DNA of 44,350 nucleotides, taken from contig JAMLHN010000034.1 of assembly GCA_023957115.1 (NCBI GenBank), positions 1-44,350 of the forward strand, in the 5' to 3' direction. The position numbers and the translations under genes are program-made. Every line of letters begins with the position of its first letter. The stretch's first letter is position 1. This document shows positions 17,000 through 24,578 of the stretch, in pieces. This DNA is from Thermomicrobiales bacterium (lineage in GTDB: Bacteria; Chloroflexota; Chloroflexia; Thermomicrobiales; UBA6265). The notes under the pieces were generated by a model. The model worked only from the letters and a program-made list of their open reading frames with translations. It was not told the DNA's origin and did no database searches.

Positions 17000-17230
17000 G
17001 ATGTAGAGCAGCCACACCTGAACGAGGAGAACGACGAGGACGAGCGCCACAAGGCCCCATCCCGCGGGCCGGCGAAGCGTCTCGCGCAGCTGCTCGGACC
17101 ACGGAGGCTGCCTCGCCACCGCAGGGGCACCCTGCGGTGGCGTATCGACCTCGGGCTCTCTTGCTGACGGCAGCTCCTCGCCCTCAATCAGCTCGTCGTC
17201 AGCTGGCAAGTTGCCAGAATCGTTCTGCAT
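16997..17230 (-). CDS. Small tail-anchored membrane protein, 77 residues
   Basis: Acidic, Pro-rich cytoplasmic part (MQNDSGNLPADDELIEGEEL...), then a basic stretch and a single C-terminal membrane helix (WGLVALVLVVLLVQVWLLYI), so it is probably tail-anchored. Not a family I recognise. Its ATG lies 32 bases inside the end of the PIG-L gene, indicating coupling. The stop codon is the first triplet of an interspersed repeat, so the end of the protein may have been redefined by the repeat's arrival. Confidence 0.65.
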   Translation of the reverse strand: MQNDSGNLPADDELIEGEELPSAREPEVDTPPQGAPAVARQPPWSEQLRETLRRPAGWGLVALVLVVLLVQVWLLYI

Positions 17231-18017
17231 GCCGGCCCCCGCCTGCCTCTTTGCTGTACTCGCTCATCACCTGATCGATGGCCTCCCGGCTGCTCCCAGC
17301 CCCGACATACGACTCGAAGATCACCTTCAACTGCGATGGATAGGCCATGATGGCGTCGATCTTCTTCGTCCATACGGAGGAGACATCGACCGCTGCCGCG
17401 CTCTCCAGGTGTTCTCCGGCACGTGAGATTCGATCCCCGACCCGGTTCTCGAGGAGAGAATATGGCAGGTCCTCGTAGAACCAGACCTCCCACCCATACG
17501 ATGCCAGCAAGACTCCGGCCTGAAATGCAAGCTGATGATCGACATGAAAACCGCTCGCCAGCGGAGCATACGCCCGTGCTCCGACCGGCCGGAAGCCTTC
17601 GGCGGCTATGGCAGCCACGATCCGCTCGGGCAGATCGTGATCGCTGCCCCGAAGGGCGCCAAAGAGCTGATCGTCATTCAGATAGTTCGCACCGCGATAG
17701 AGTGCATCGCGAAATGGCAGGAAGACGTCGCGCAGTCCGAGAATGCGGCACGAGGCCGCCTCCTCCGCGCGCCGCCCGGCAATGACCTCTTCGGCATCCA
17801 TACGCCATTGATCGTGCAGCGACTTGGCAAAGTCGGTCAGCGGCTCGGCCGGATCAGGGTGGTCGCCAAAGAGCAGACCGACGACGGCGTCTTTTCCTGC
17901 TTCCGCGACAAGTGCCGCCGTGCCTCCGCACGAGAGGGCGATATCGTCATAGTGCGGCGAAATGAAGAGATGGGTATCCGGCGCCGTCAACGCGGCCGGT
18001 GAAATGAGCGTGCTCAT
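17199..18017 (-). CDS. PIG-L / LmbE family deacetylase
   Basis: Zinc-dependent N-acetylglucosaminyl deacetylase family, 272 residues. The metal motif is PHYDDIALSCGG (residues 21-32; family consensus PHPDD), and the second half of the site is FHVDH. Members deacetylate GlcNAc-inositol, GlcNAc-malate (bacillithiol, mycothiol) or other sugars. No thiol-synthesis partner is nearby. The start overlaps the selB stop (ATGA). Confidence 0.88.
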   Translation of the reverse strand: MSTLISPAALTAPDTHLFISPHYDDIALSCGGTAALVAEAGKDAVVGLLFGDHPDPAEPLTDFAKSLHDQWRMDAEEVIAGRRAEEAASCRILGLRDVFLPFRDALYRGANYLNDDQLFGALRGSDHDLPERIVAAIAAEGFRPVGARAYAPLASGFHVDHQLAFQAGVLLASYGWEVWFYEDLPYSLLENRVGDRISRAGEHLESAAAVDVSSVWTKKIDAIMAYPSQLKVIFESYVGAGSSREAIDQVMSEYSKEAGGGRHAERFWQLAS

Positions 18018-19921
18018 CGTTCGGTTTGTTCCTCCCCATCCTGTGCCGGTCGATATCCGACCCGGCGGTCTCCAACCCGTCGCGTCAGACGTTGCCGGTC
18101 GAAGTATTCCAGAAGTGCTTGCGAGTAGCGTCGACTCGTTCCAAGGAGATCGCGAAATTCGGCGAGCGAGATCGATTCGTGGTCCCCGAGGGCAGACTGC
18201 AATCTCCCGCGCGCCAGCTCAATCTGTTTCGGAAGAAAGACGATTCCGTCGCCGACCGAGATGACCTGTCCCGTCGCAATCATCGCCGCCACGAGTTCCG
18301 GTTCGAGACCGGCGTCGGCGGGTAGTGGCGGTTGAAAACTCGCCGACTCGACCCGCCGGAGAAAATCGTCCACTCGTTGCCGCTGTGAATCGGACAGACG
18401 GATCTGGAATCCAGAATGCCGCATCAACGGGCCGATCTCCTCGATGATGCCGTCCTGGACGGCACGTGCAATCAAGAGATCGAAGATCGCGCGTTCGTAC
18501 CCCAGCTCCTGTCGAATCTTCTCTCGTGGCGCACCCGCTTCCAGTGGATGGCTCACGTGGTAGGTCGAGAGCTCCGAGACCACACGATCGAGCGCGGCCT
18601 GCAGCGCGACCTGGGTGACATAGACACGAGCCCCCTGCATCTCCAGCGTCTCCACCGTGCCCGCTGCTTGTCCAGCGGCCAGGAACGCTTCGGCAAGCTC
18701 GCGGCCGGCTGGCGCCTGCTCGAGCTCCCGCTTAGAGACCATGCGCGTCCCCAACCATTCCCAGAACCGATCGGCCGGATCGCCATTGGTGAGAAGCTCC
18801 AGCCGGTCGAGAACGACGGCATCGCCACGTTTGTGACGAGAAGGATCGAGCACCAGCACGATCCCACCGCCGATGGTTTCCGGCGGGGATGGACGGCGCA
18901 AAATGAACCGGTCTTGCGGCAGTACGACCACAGGCGCACACATCCGCAGCTGGACCCAGCCCTGCTGACCTGCTTCGATCTCCTCTCCTGCGAGGAGCGC
19001 AACCCGCGTTGGTGTCTCCGCCGATCCAGCGAAGACCATGACCTCATCGTTGTGTGCAAGTGGTCGACCAGACGATTCCAGTATTCGGACGCGCGCGTCG
19101 ACACGCATGGCTGGCTGCACGGAGCCGGGAACGACGACGACATCCCCCCGCGCGAGCTGATCGGTTTCGATCCCCGAGAGATTGATCGCAACTCTCGATC
19201 CGGGATGGGCCGTTTCGACCGGTTCACCGAACGTTTGCAGCCCGCGGATTCGCGCCTCGTTGCCCCGTGGCTGAATCGAAACCCGTTCGCCGATGCGCAT
19301 GGCTCCAGAGAGCAAGGTGCCGGTGACCACGGTCCCGAATCCCGGACGGGTGAACACCCGATCGATGGGCAAACGGGCAGCGCCAGACGGAGCTTTCCGA
19401 TCCAGACGCATGAGCGCGCGATCGAGCGCGTATTGCAGCTCGTCCAGCCCCAGTCCGGTCACCGGCGACACCGGCACGACCTCGGCTCCGGCAAATCCAG
19501 TTCCTTCCAGAAGCTCCTCGATCGAGCCGCTGACCAGAGCGAGCCATTCTGGATCGACCAGATCGACCTTACTCAGCGCCACGACGCCGTGCTCGATCCC
19601 AAGCAAATCGAGGATCGCGAGATGTTCTCGCGTTTGCGGCATTGGTCCGTCGTCAGCGGCGATCGTGAGGATGGCGGCGTCGATCCCGCCCGCGCCAGCC
19701 AGCATGTTCCGAACGAATCGCTCGTGCCCAGGCACATCGACGAGGTGAACGCGGTTACCAGCCGGTGTCGTGAACTCGGCAAAACCAAGATCGATCGTCA
19801 TTTGCCGAGCTTGCTCTTCGGCCAGCCGGTCAGGATCGGTGCCGGTCAGCGCACGCACCAATGACGACTTGCCATGATCGACATGTCCGGCTGTTCCGAC
19901 GACGAAGGTCTGTGCGCACAT
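18014..19921 (-). CDS. selB: Selenocysteine-specific elongation factor SelB
   Basis: Translation GTPase of 635 residues that carries Sec-tRNA to UGA codons. G1 is GHVDHGKSS (residues 12-20), the switch region is MTIDLGFAEF, G3 is DVPGHERFVRNM and G4 is SKVD. Domains II and III follow (RVFTRPGFGTVVTGTLLSG), and the last third holds the winged-helix repeats that bind the SECIS hairpin, ending RVGYRP. Length and layout are normal for SelB. No selA, selD or tRNA-Sec is in the window. It heads an operon with the PIG-L deacetylase and the small membrane protein. Confidence 0.93.
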   Translation of the reverse strand: MCAQTFVVGTAGHVDHGKSSLVRALTGTDPDRLAEEQARQMTIDLGFAEFTTPAGNRVHLVDVPGHERFVRNMLAGAGGIDAAILTIAADDGPMPQTREHLAILDLLGIEHGVVALSKVDLVDPEWLALVSGSIEELLEGTGFAGAEVVPVSPVTGLGLDELQYALDRALMRLDRKAPSGAARLPIDRVFTRPGFGTVVTGTLLSGAMRIGERVSIQPRGNEARIRGLQTFGEPVETAHPGSRVAINLSGIETDQLARGDVVVVPGSVQPAMRVDARVRILESSGRPLAHNDEVMVFAGSAETPTRVALLAGEEIEAGQQGWVQLRMCAPVVVLPQDRFILRRPSPPETIGGGIVLVLDPSRHKRGDAVVLDRLELLTNGDPADRFWEWLGTRMVSKRELEQAPAGRELAEAFLAAGQAAGTVETLEMQGARVYVTQVALQAALDRVVSELSTYHVSHPLEAGAPREKIRQELGYERAIFDLLIARAVQDGIIEEIGPLMRHSGFQIRLSDSQRQRVDDFLRRVESASFQPPLPADAGLEPELVAAMIATGQVISVGDGIVFLPKQIELARGRLQSALGDHESISLAEFRDLLGTSRRYSQALLEYFDRQRLTRRVGDRRVGYRPAQDGEEQTER

Positions 19922-19969
19922 GGAGAGAATCTACACCGATTTGCCGGCCCGAGGCTCGAGCGCGCTCGC

Positions 19970-20572
19970 TTATCGACGAGAAGATTCGTTCCCTTGCACG
20001 CCTACGCCGCCCAGCAACGTGCGGGTGACCAAATCGGCGGCGTGATTGCGCGCCAGCTCTCCAGTCCCGATTAATCTTGCGGCCGTGCAAACCAGGGCGC
20101 CCATCATCTCCAGGACCCAGGCGACCGGCATCAGTCCATCCACGACGCCGGCACGTTGAGCCCGAACGACGAGATCACGCAGGTCATCGACAAAGTCGGG
20201 CTCTCCGTCGATCTGCTCGCTACGTGCCGTTGTTTCCTGGAACAGCACACGATACTTATCACCAATCTTCAGCAGTTCCTCGATGACGCGTTCCATCGCC
20301 TCGCGCGCGTCACCCTCGGCGGGGTGTGCCGCCGCGATTCCGTCGCGGGCTTCCGCGATGGCCTGCTCGAAAATCGCCCGGAGCAGGTCTTCTCGGGTCC
20401 GAAACCGCCGGTAGAGTGTCGTTCTCCCCACCCCCGACCTGTCGGCGATCTCCTGCATGGTGCGGCCGTGCCCTTCAGCCAGCACCGCCGCTGTTCGCTC
20501 GATTATTCGGAGATCCGATTCTGAATTTGCGCACTCGAATTGGAACATTTTTGTTTCATTTCGTGCTACCAT
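19970..20572 (-). CDS. TetR family transcriptional regulator
   Basis: Regulator of about 200 residues. The helix-turn-helix is MQEIADRSGVGRTTLYRRFRTREDLL (about residues 39-64), followed by a variable ligand domain. It is divergent from a drug-exporter gene, with two operator palindromes in and beside its own start: the one at 20541-20558 lies within the first codons if the start is 20572. ATG 20548 (MFQFECANSE) is an alternative start. Likely represses itself and the exporter, with release by an exporter substrate. Confidence 0.88.
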   Translation of the reverse strand: MVARNETKMFQFECANSESDLRIIERTAAVLAEGHGRTMQEIADRSGVGRTTLYRRFRTREDLLRAIFEQAIAEARDGIAAAHPAEGDAREAMERVIEELLKIGDKYRVLFQETTARSEQIDGEPDFVDDLRDLVVRAQRAGVVDGLMPVAWVLEMMGALVCTAARLIGTGELARNHAADLVTRTLLGGVGVQGNESSRR

Positions 20573-20598
20573 GCTCCAACTGGAACACTATTGTTCCA
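20541..20598. promoter_or_regulatory. Two TetR-type operator palindromes
   Basis: TGGAACA-tttt-TGTTTCA at 20541-20558 and TGGAACA-ctat-TGTTCCA at 20581-20598. Both are 18-base palindromes, the second perfect, spaced 40 bases apart (about four helical turns) in the divergent region between the regulator and the exporter. Confidence 0.8.
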
Positions 20599-20698
20599 AT
20601 TGTACTCAATGCCCGGGTCAGTTCCCATCCATCCGCGTTCGACGACGACGCGAAACGATGCAAGTCCCTCGGCTCCTGCCCTCGGAGGCACATTCGCT

Positions 20699-22159
20699 AT
20701 GCACGAAAATCCGCATCACGAACGCCGCTGGTGGATCCTGGCGGCGTTGGTCCTCTCGCAGATGATGATCGTCCTCGATGGCACGGTTGTGAACATCGCG
20801 CTGCCATCTGCCCAGGAGGGACTCGGCTTTTCCAACGACGATCGGCAGTGGATCATTACGGCCTACTCCCTTGCGTTCGGTAGTCTCTTGCTGCTCGGAG
20901 GCAAGATCAGCGACATCTTTGGACGGAAGCGAACATTGATCGTTGGGTTGATCGGGTTCGCGGCAGCGTCGGCCATCGGTGGCGCTGCACAGTCGTTCCT
21001 GATGCTGGCCGCGTCCAGGGCCGGACAGGGAGTCTTTGCCGCGCTGCTCGCTCCGGCGGTCCTCTCGGTCCTGACAACCACCTTCACCGAGTCTACCGAG
21101 CGCAACAAGGCATTCGGCATCTACGGCGGCGTGCTTGCCAGCGGCGCTTCGGTCGGTCTGCTTCTCGGCGGCGCGTTGACCGAATGGCTCGACTGGCGCG
21201 CCGTCATGTACGTGAACGTCCCCATCGCGGTCCTTGCCGTCTTTGGCATCTACCGGCTGCTCATCAACCAGCGCCCCGATGAGCAGCCGAGCATCGACTG
21301 GCTCGGCGCTGTCACGGTGACCGGCGGACTCTTCGCCCTCGTCTACGGCCTTGCGCACGCTGAGACATCGAGTTTCAGCGACCCGGTGACTGTCGGATTC
21401 CTGATCGCCGGCGTCGTGCTCCTTGCTCTGTTCGTCTTCATCGAGGCACGCGTCGAGCATCCGCTTCTACCGCTGCGCGTGCTGGCCGATCGCAACCGCG
21501 GGGCGGCGTATTTGACAATGGCGATCTCCGGCATCGCCATGTTTGGAACCTTCCTCTTTCTTACCTTTCATTTGCAAGGGATCATGGGCTATTCACCGGT
21601 GCGCACCGGCGCCGCTTTTCTGCCGATGACCCTGGTGCTCATGGCGTCGGCCGTCATTGCCTCCACCAAGCTGCTCCCGCGGTTTGGAACACGCTCACTC
21701 GTGACCGCCGGCATGGCGCTCGGCGCCGTCGGCATGCTCTATCTGACCCAGCTGGAGGTCGATTCGTCCTACCTGGGCCATATCGTGCCAACGTTGATCC
21801 TCGAGGGCTTCGGTCTCGGCCTGGTCTTTGCGACCGCATCCAACGCCGCCACATTCGGGCTGCTGCGAAGCGATGCTGGCGTTGGATCGGCGACGACGAA
21901 TGCGAGCCAGCAAATCGGCGGCTCGATCGGCACCGCGCTCCTGTCGACCCTTGCCGCCACGGCCACGGCCGACTACCTGCTGGGGCGACAGCCAACCGAG
22001 GAAGCGTTTCGTGTCGCGACGGTCCACGGGTTCACCACTGCGTTTACCTGGTCCGCCATCATCTTCGGCATCGGCGCGGTCGTCGCGCTCGTCGCCTTCA
22101 AGGGCGGAGCACCCGACAGTCACCCGGCCACTGCCGGCGAGCCGGTGATCGCCCACTGA
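20699..22159 (+). CDS. MFS drug exporter, DHA2 (EmrB/QacA) family
   Basis: Proton-driven exporter of 486 residues with about 14 membrane segments. DHA2 marks: VLDGTVVNIALPSAQEGLGFS in TM1, GGKISDIFGRKRTLIVG (motif A), and GVLASGASVGLLLGGALTEWLDWRAVMYVNVPIA (motif C and the WRW/FxINVP box). ATG 20699 has GGAGG about 10 bases upstream. It is controlled by the divergent TetR protein. The stop codon is the first triplet of an interspersed repeat. Confidence 0.92.
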   Translation: MHENPHHERRWWILAALVLSQMMIVLDGTVVNIALPSAQEGLGFSNDDRQWIITAYSLAFGSLLLLGGKISDIFGRKRTLIVGLIGFAAASAIGGAAQSFLMLAASRAGQGVFAALLAPAVLSVLTTTFTESTERNKAFGIYGGVLASGASVGLLLGGALTEWLDWRAVMYVNVPIAVLAVFGIYRLLINQRPDEQPSIDWLGAVTVTGGLFALVYGLAHAETSSFSDPVTVGFLIAGVVLLALFVFIEARVEHPLLPLRVLADRNRGAAYLTMAISGIAMFGTFLFLTFHLQGIMGYSPVRTGAAFLPMTLVLMASAVIASTKLLPRFGTRSLVTAGMALGAVGMLYLTQLEVDSSYLGHIVPTLILEGFGLGLVFATASNAATFGLLRSDAGVGSATTNASQQIGGSIGTALLSTLAATATADYLLGRQPTEEAFRVATVHGFTTAFTWSAIIFGIGAVVALVAFKGGAPDSHPATAGEPVIAH

Positions 22160-22228
22160 TACGGAATCCGCGTGATGACTTGGGGATACACCGCATGAGG
22201 TAGCCGCCGGCCCTGTGCCGGCGGCTAC
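22157..22228 (+). repeat. Stop-codon-linked interspersed repeat, copy B, with strong hairpin
   Basis: Starts TGATACGGAATCCG at the exporter stop codon and matches copy A (minus strand from 16999) at 45 of the first 55 bases. It ends in a perfect hairpin, GTAGCCGCCGGC (22200-22211) with GCCGGCGGCTAC (22217-22228), which can serve as terminator. The 17-mer GCCGGCCCTGTGCCGGC in it also occurs at 41028. The 160 bases from 22229 to the next gene hold no visible gene. Confidence 0.7.
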
Positions 22229-22389
22229 GACACGTCGGAATGAACCCAGACAAGCTCCAGCGGTTCGCAACAGAGATCGGACGCCGTCAGAACGGTAGGT
22301 TGCGGCACCAGCACCCCCATGCCAGGAGACCGACCACAGATCGATCGCCTGCCCCATTTATTCATGTGTCAACCGATGAGCACTACGAA

Positions 22390-23403
22390 TTACCCGGAAA
22401 CCAGGTCCTCGACGCCGAGCAGCCTCGACAGCGCCAGCGCCTTGCGGGTGACCCGCGCCAACTCCTCCGGCTCGATAGTTTGCGATGCATCGCACTTGGC
22501 AGAATCGGGATTAGGCTCCGACTCGAGAATCAGGCCGTCGGCGCCAGCCGCGATCCCGGCCAGTGCCATTGGCGGAACCAGCGACCGCTTGCCCGTACCA
22601 TGGCTTGGGTCGACCACGATCGGTAGATGTGTGAGCTCCTTGAGCAACGGAACGGCGTTGAGATCGAGATTGAAGCGCATGGAGGTATCGAACGTACGGA
22701 TCCCGCGCTCGCAAAGAACAACCTGCGAATTCCCTTCGGAGAGGATGTACTCGGCGCTCATCAGCCACTCCTCGATGGTGGCCGAGAAGCCACGCTTCAG
22801 CAGCACCGGCTTACGCGCCTTTCCCGCCTTGCGCAACAGCGGAAAGTTGGCCATGTTGCGCGCGCCGATTTGCAGCATATCGGCATATTCGGTCGTAATC
22901 TCCACCTGATCGGGTTCCATGACTTCGGTCACCACCGGCAAGCCGGTTGCCGCACGCGCTCCGGCCAGGATACGCAGCCCCTCTTCTCCAAGTCCCTGGA
23001 ACGAATAGGGGGAGGTTCGCGGCTTGAATGCGCCTCCACGCAAGACCGTCGCTCCAGCTGCCTTGACCGCTTCGGCAGCAGTGATCAGTTGCTCCACATC
23101 GGAAACCACACAGGGCCCCGCCATGATTACCGGGGTTCCGTTGCCAATCTCCACCTCGCCCACGCGCACCACGGTTCGTTCGCGATGCTCCTTGCTCGCC
23201 AGCCGGTAGGGCCTGGTTGCGGAATGGACACCGGTAATCGCGGGATGAATCAGCACATCGGGTTCGATTTGACCGAGCACATTGACTGAAAGCGATCCAT
23301 CATTCCAGTCGATGATGCGGATGCTGGCTCCGCTTCGCTGGCTGGCCGCGCCCAGCGTGTCGATAACCCCATTGGACTTACTCTTGTCGATCGTGATGAT
23401 CAT
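22390..23403 (-). CDS. aroF: 3-deoxy-7-phosphoheptulonate (DAHP) synthase, type I-beta
   Basis: First enzyme of the shikimate pathway (phosphoenolpyruvate + erythrose 4-phosphate), 337 residues. Residues 1-65 form the ferredoxin-like regulatory domain of the Thermotoga-type enzymes; the barrel carries AGPC (95-98), [16 protein letters not shown] (122-137), LLKRGF and [11 protein letters not shown]. The N-terminal domain usually gives feedback inhibition by Tyr or Phe. ATG 23403 has GAGGA 8 bases upstream. A promoter, leader peptide and terminator precede it, so expression is probably attenuated by aromatic amino acid supply. Confidence 0.93.
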   Translation of the reverse strand: MIITIDKSKSNGVIDTLGAASQRSGASIRIIDWNDGSLSVNVLGQIEPDVLIHPAITGVHSATRPYRLASKEHRERTVVRVGEVEIGNGTPVIMAGPCVVSDVEQLITAAEAVKAAGATVLRGGAFKPRTSPYSFQGLGEEGLRILAGARAATGLPVVTEVMEPDQVEITTEYADMLQIGARNMANFPLLRKAGKARKPVLLKRGFSATIEEWLMSAEYILSEGNSQVVLCERGIRTFDTSMRFNLDLNAVPLLKELTHLPIVVDPSHGTGKRSLVPPMALAGIAAGADGLILESEPNPDSAKCDASQTIEPEELARVTRKALALSRLLGVEDLVSG

Positions 23404-23440
23404 TTCGTCCGTCCTCTTTCTTGCTGATCTTTCGGGAAAC

Positions 23441-23467
23441 AAAAAACCGAGACCTTTTGGCCTCGGT
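23441..23467 (-). terminator. Attenuator terminator before the DAHP synthase gene
   Basis: On the minus strand ACCGAGGCC, loop AAAA, GGTCTCGGT (9 pairs, one G-U) followed by TTTTT: a complete intrinsic terminator. It lies between the leader peptide and aroF, 37 bases before the aroF start. Confidence 0.85.
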
Positions 23468-23468
23468 A

Positions 23469-23541
23469 CCCCCGACTTTGCTGCTTCTTGTGGAGCGGTT
23501 CGTGCGTCAGCAACCATCGCCCCGCCAGCAAAGCCGGGGGG
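23469..23541 (-). promoter_or_regulatory. Long-range leader helix overlapping the leader peptide
   Basis: In the minus-strand RNA, CCCCCGGCUUUGCUG (inside 23526-23541, within the last codons of the leader peptide) pairs with CAGCAAAGUCGGGGG (23469-23483): 15 continuous pairs, one of them G-U. The helix ends one base from the terminator stem, so a ribosome on the leader would decide whether it forms. It is not a strict antiterminator because overlap with the terminator is minimal. Confidence 0.6.
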
Positions 23542-23629
23542 TAAAGGAGAAGTAATACCAGGCACCGGATGTCGGTGAGACGCCCGGTCGACGGTTCACT
23601 TCGTGATGGTGACGTTGCTCCATACTCAT
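23507..23629 (-). CDS. Aromatic leader peptide of the DAHP synthase gene
   Basis: A 40-codon frame starting ATG 23629, only 7 bases after a -10 box, hence probably leaderless. Residues 24-35 are [12 protein letters not shown]: two Trp, two Tyr and two Phe in 12 residues, the pattern of leader peptides that sense aromatic aminoacyl-tRNA. An HHH run lies at 7-9. A second ATG at 23623 is possible. The terminator and aroF follow. Classic attenuation logic is inferred. Confidence 0.7.
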   Translation of the reverse strand: MSMEQRHHHEVNRRPGVSPTSGAWYYFSFTPRLCWRGDGC

Positions 23630-23636
23630 GACCGAT

Positions 23637-23665
23637 ACACTAACCGGCGCGCGATCGCATGTCAA
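23637..23665 (-). promoter_or_regulatory. Promoter of the DAHP synthase leader
   Basis: Minus strand TTGACA (23660-23665), 17-base spacer, TAGTGT (23637-23642). Transcription should start near 23630, at the leader peptide ATG. Confidence 0.75.
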
Positions 23666-23892
23666 CCGGCGATCCAAGCGAAATTCGTCCAGGGCCCACA
23701 GAAACAACGGGGCCGACCTCACTGGGCACCGGACCTATGCGTCCACTCGGCTGATCGGGCCGACTGAAATACCCAGAATTCGCGGCGCCCGTGGTAAAGT
23801 GAACCATTGGAACCGGCGGACCAGACGACAGAGAATCCTGCGTCGCTAGACCCCGAATCGTGAGTTCAGCAAACACGTCAAGGAGGACTACA

Positions 23893-24504
23893 TTGGCGTT
23901 TGAACTTCCCCCTCTCCCCTATGCGTTCGATGCACTCGAACCAACGATCGATGCGAAGACGATGGAAATCCATCACGACAAGCATCACCAGACGTATGTG
24001 ACCAATCTGAACAACGCGATCGCCGGCAATGCCGAGCTCGAGGCAATGTCCATCGAAGAGTTGGTCAAGAACCTGGACAAGGTTCCCGAGGACAAGCGAA
24101 CCGCGGTCCGCAACAATGGCGGTGGGCACCTCAACCACTCGATGTTCTGGTTGATCATGTCCGGGGACAAGACGTCGCCCTCGGGCGCCCTCAAGGATGC
24201 GATCGAGGCATTCGGCGGCCTCGACGCGCTCAAGGACGCGGTCAACAAGGCCGGTGCGGGCCGCTTCGGTTCCGGCTGGGCCTGGGTCGTGACCGATAAG
24301 TCCGGCAAGCTGGACGTCACCAGCACTCCGAACCAGGACAACCCAACCATGGACTCCGACAAGACCCCGATCCTGGGCGTTGATGTCTGGGAGCATGCGT
24401 ACTATCTCAAGTACCAGAACAAGCGCCCGGACTACCTCTCCGCCTGGTGGGATGTCGTCAACTGGGACGAAGTCGGCAAGCGATACGAGGCGGCTGCCAA
24501 GTAG
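23893..24504 (+). CDS. sodA: Superoxide dismutase, Mn/Fe family
   Basis: Converts superoxide to oxygen and hydrogen peroxide; 203 residues. Metal ligands are at the usual places: H27 in EIHHDKHH, H82 in [10 protein letters not shown], and Asp and His in [12 protein letters not shown] with STPNQDNP suggests a Mn or cambialistic enzyme. The start is TTG 23893: GGAGG lies 7 bases upstream and the protein then begins [10 protein letters not shown] as the family does, although the frame is open to 23860. A terminator follows directly. Confidence 0.94.
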   Translation: MAFELPPLPYAFDALEPTIDAKTMEIHHDKHHQTYVTNLNNAIAGNAELEAMSIEELVKNLDKVPEDKRTAVRNNGGGHLNHSMFWLIMSGDKTSPSGALKDAIEAFGGLDALKDAVNKAGAGRFGSGWAWVVTDKSGKLDVTSTPNQDNPTMDSDKTPILGVDVWEHAYYLKYQNKRPDYLSAWWDVVNWDEVGKRYEAAAK

Positions 24505-24531
24505 CGGGTTGCGGCAGAACTCGGTAGCATG

Positions 24532-24562
24532 ACGGGGAGCGCATCAGCGCTCCCCGTTTTTC
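24532..24562 (+). terminator. Intrinsic terminator of sodA
   Basis: ACGGGGAGCGC (24532-24542), loop ATCA, GCGCTCCCCGT (24547-24557), then TTTT. Perfect 11-base stem. Confidence 0.9.
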
Positions 24563-24578
24563 GTTGCAGGAGGACCTC

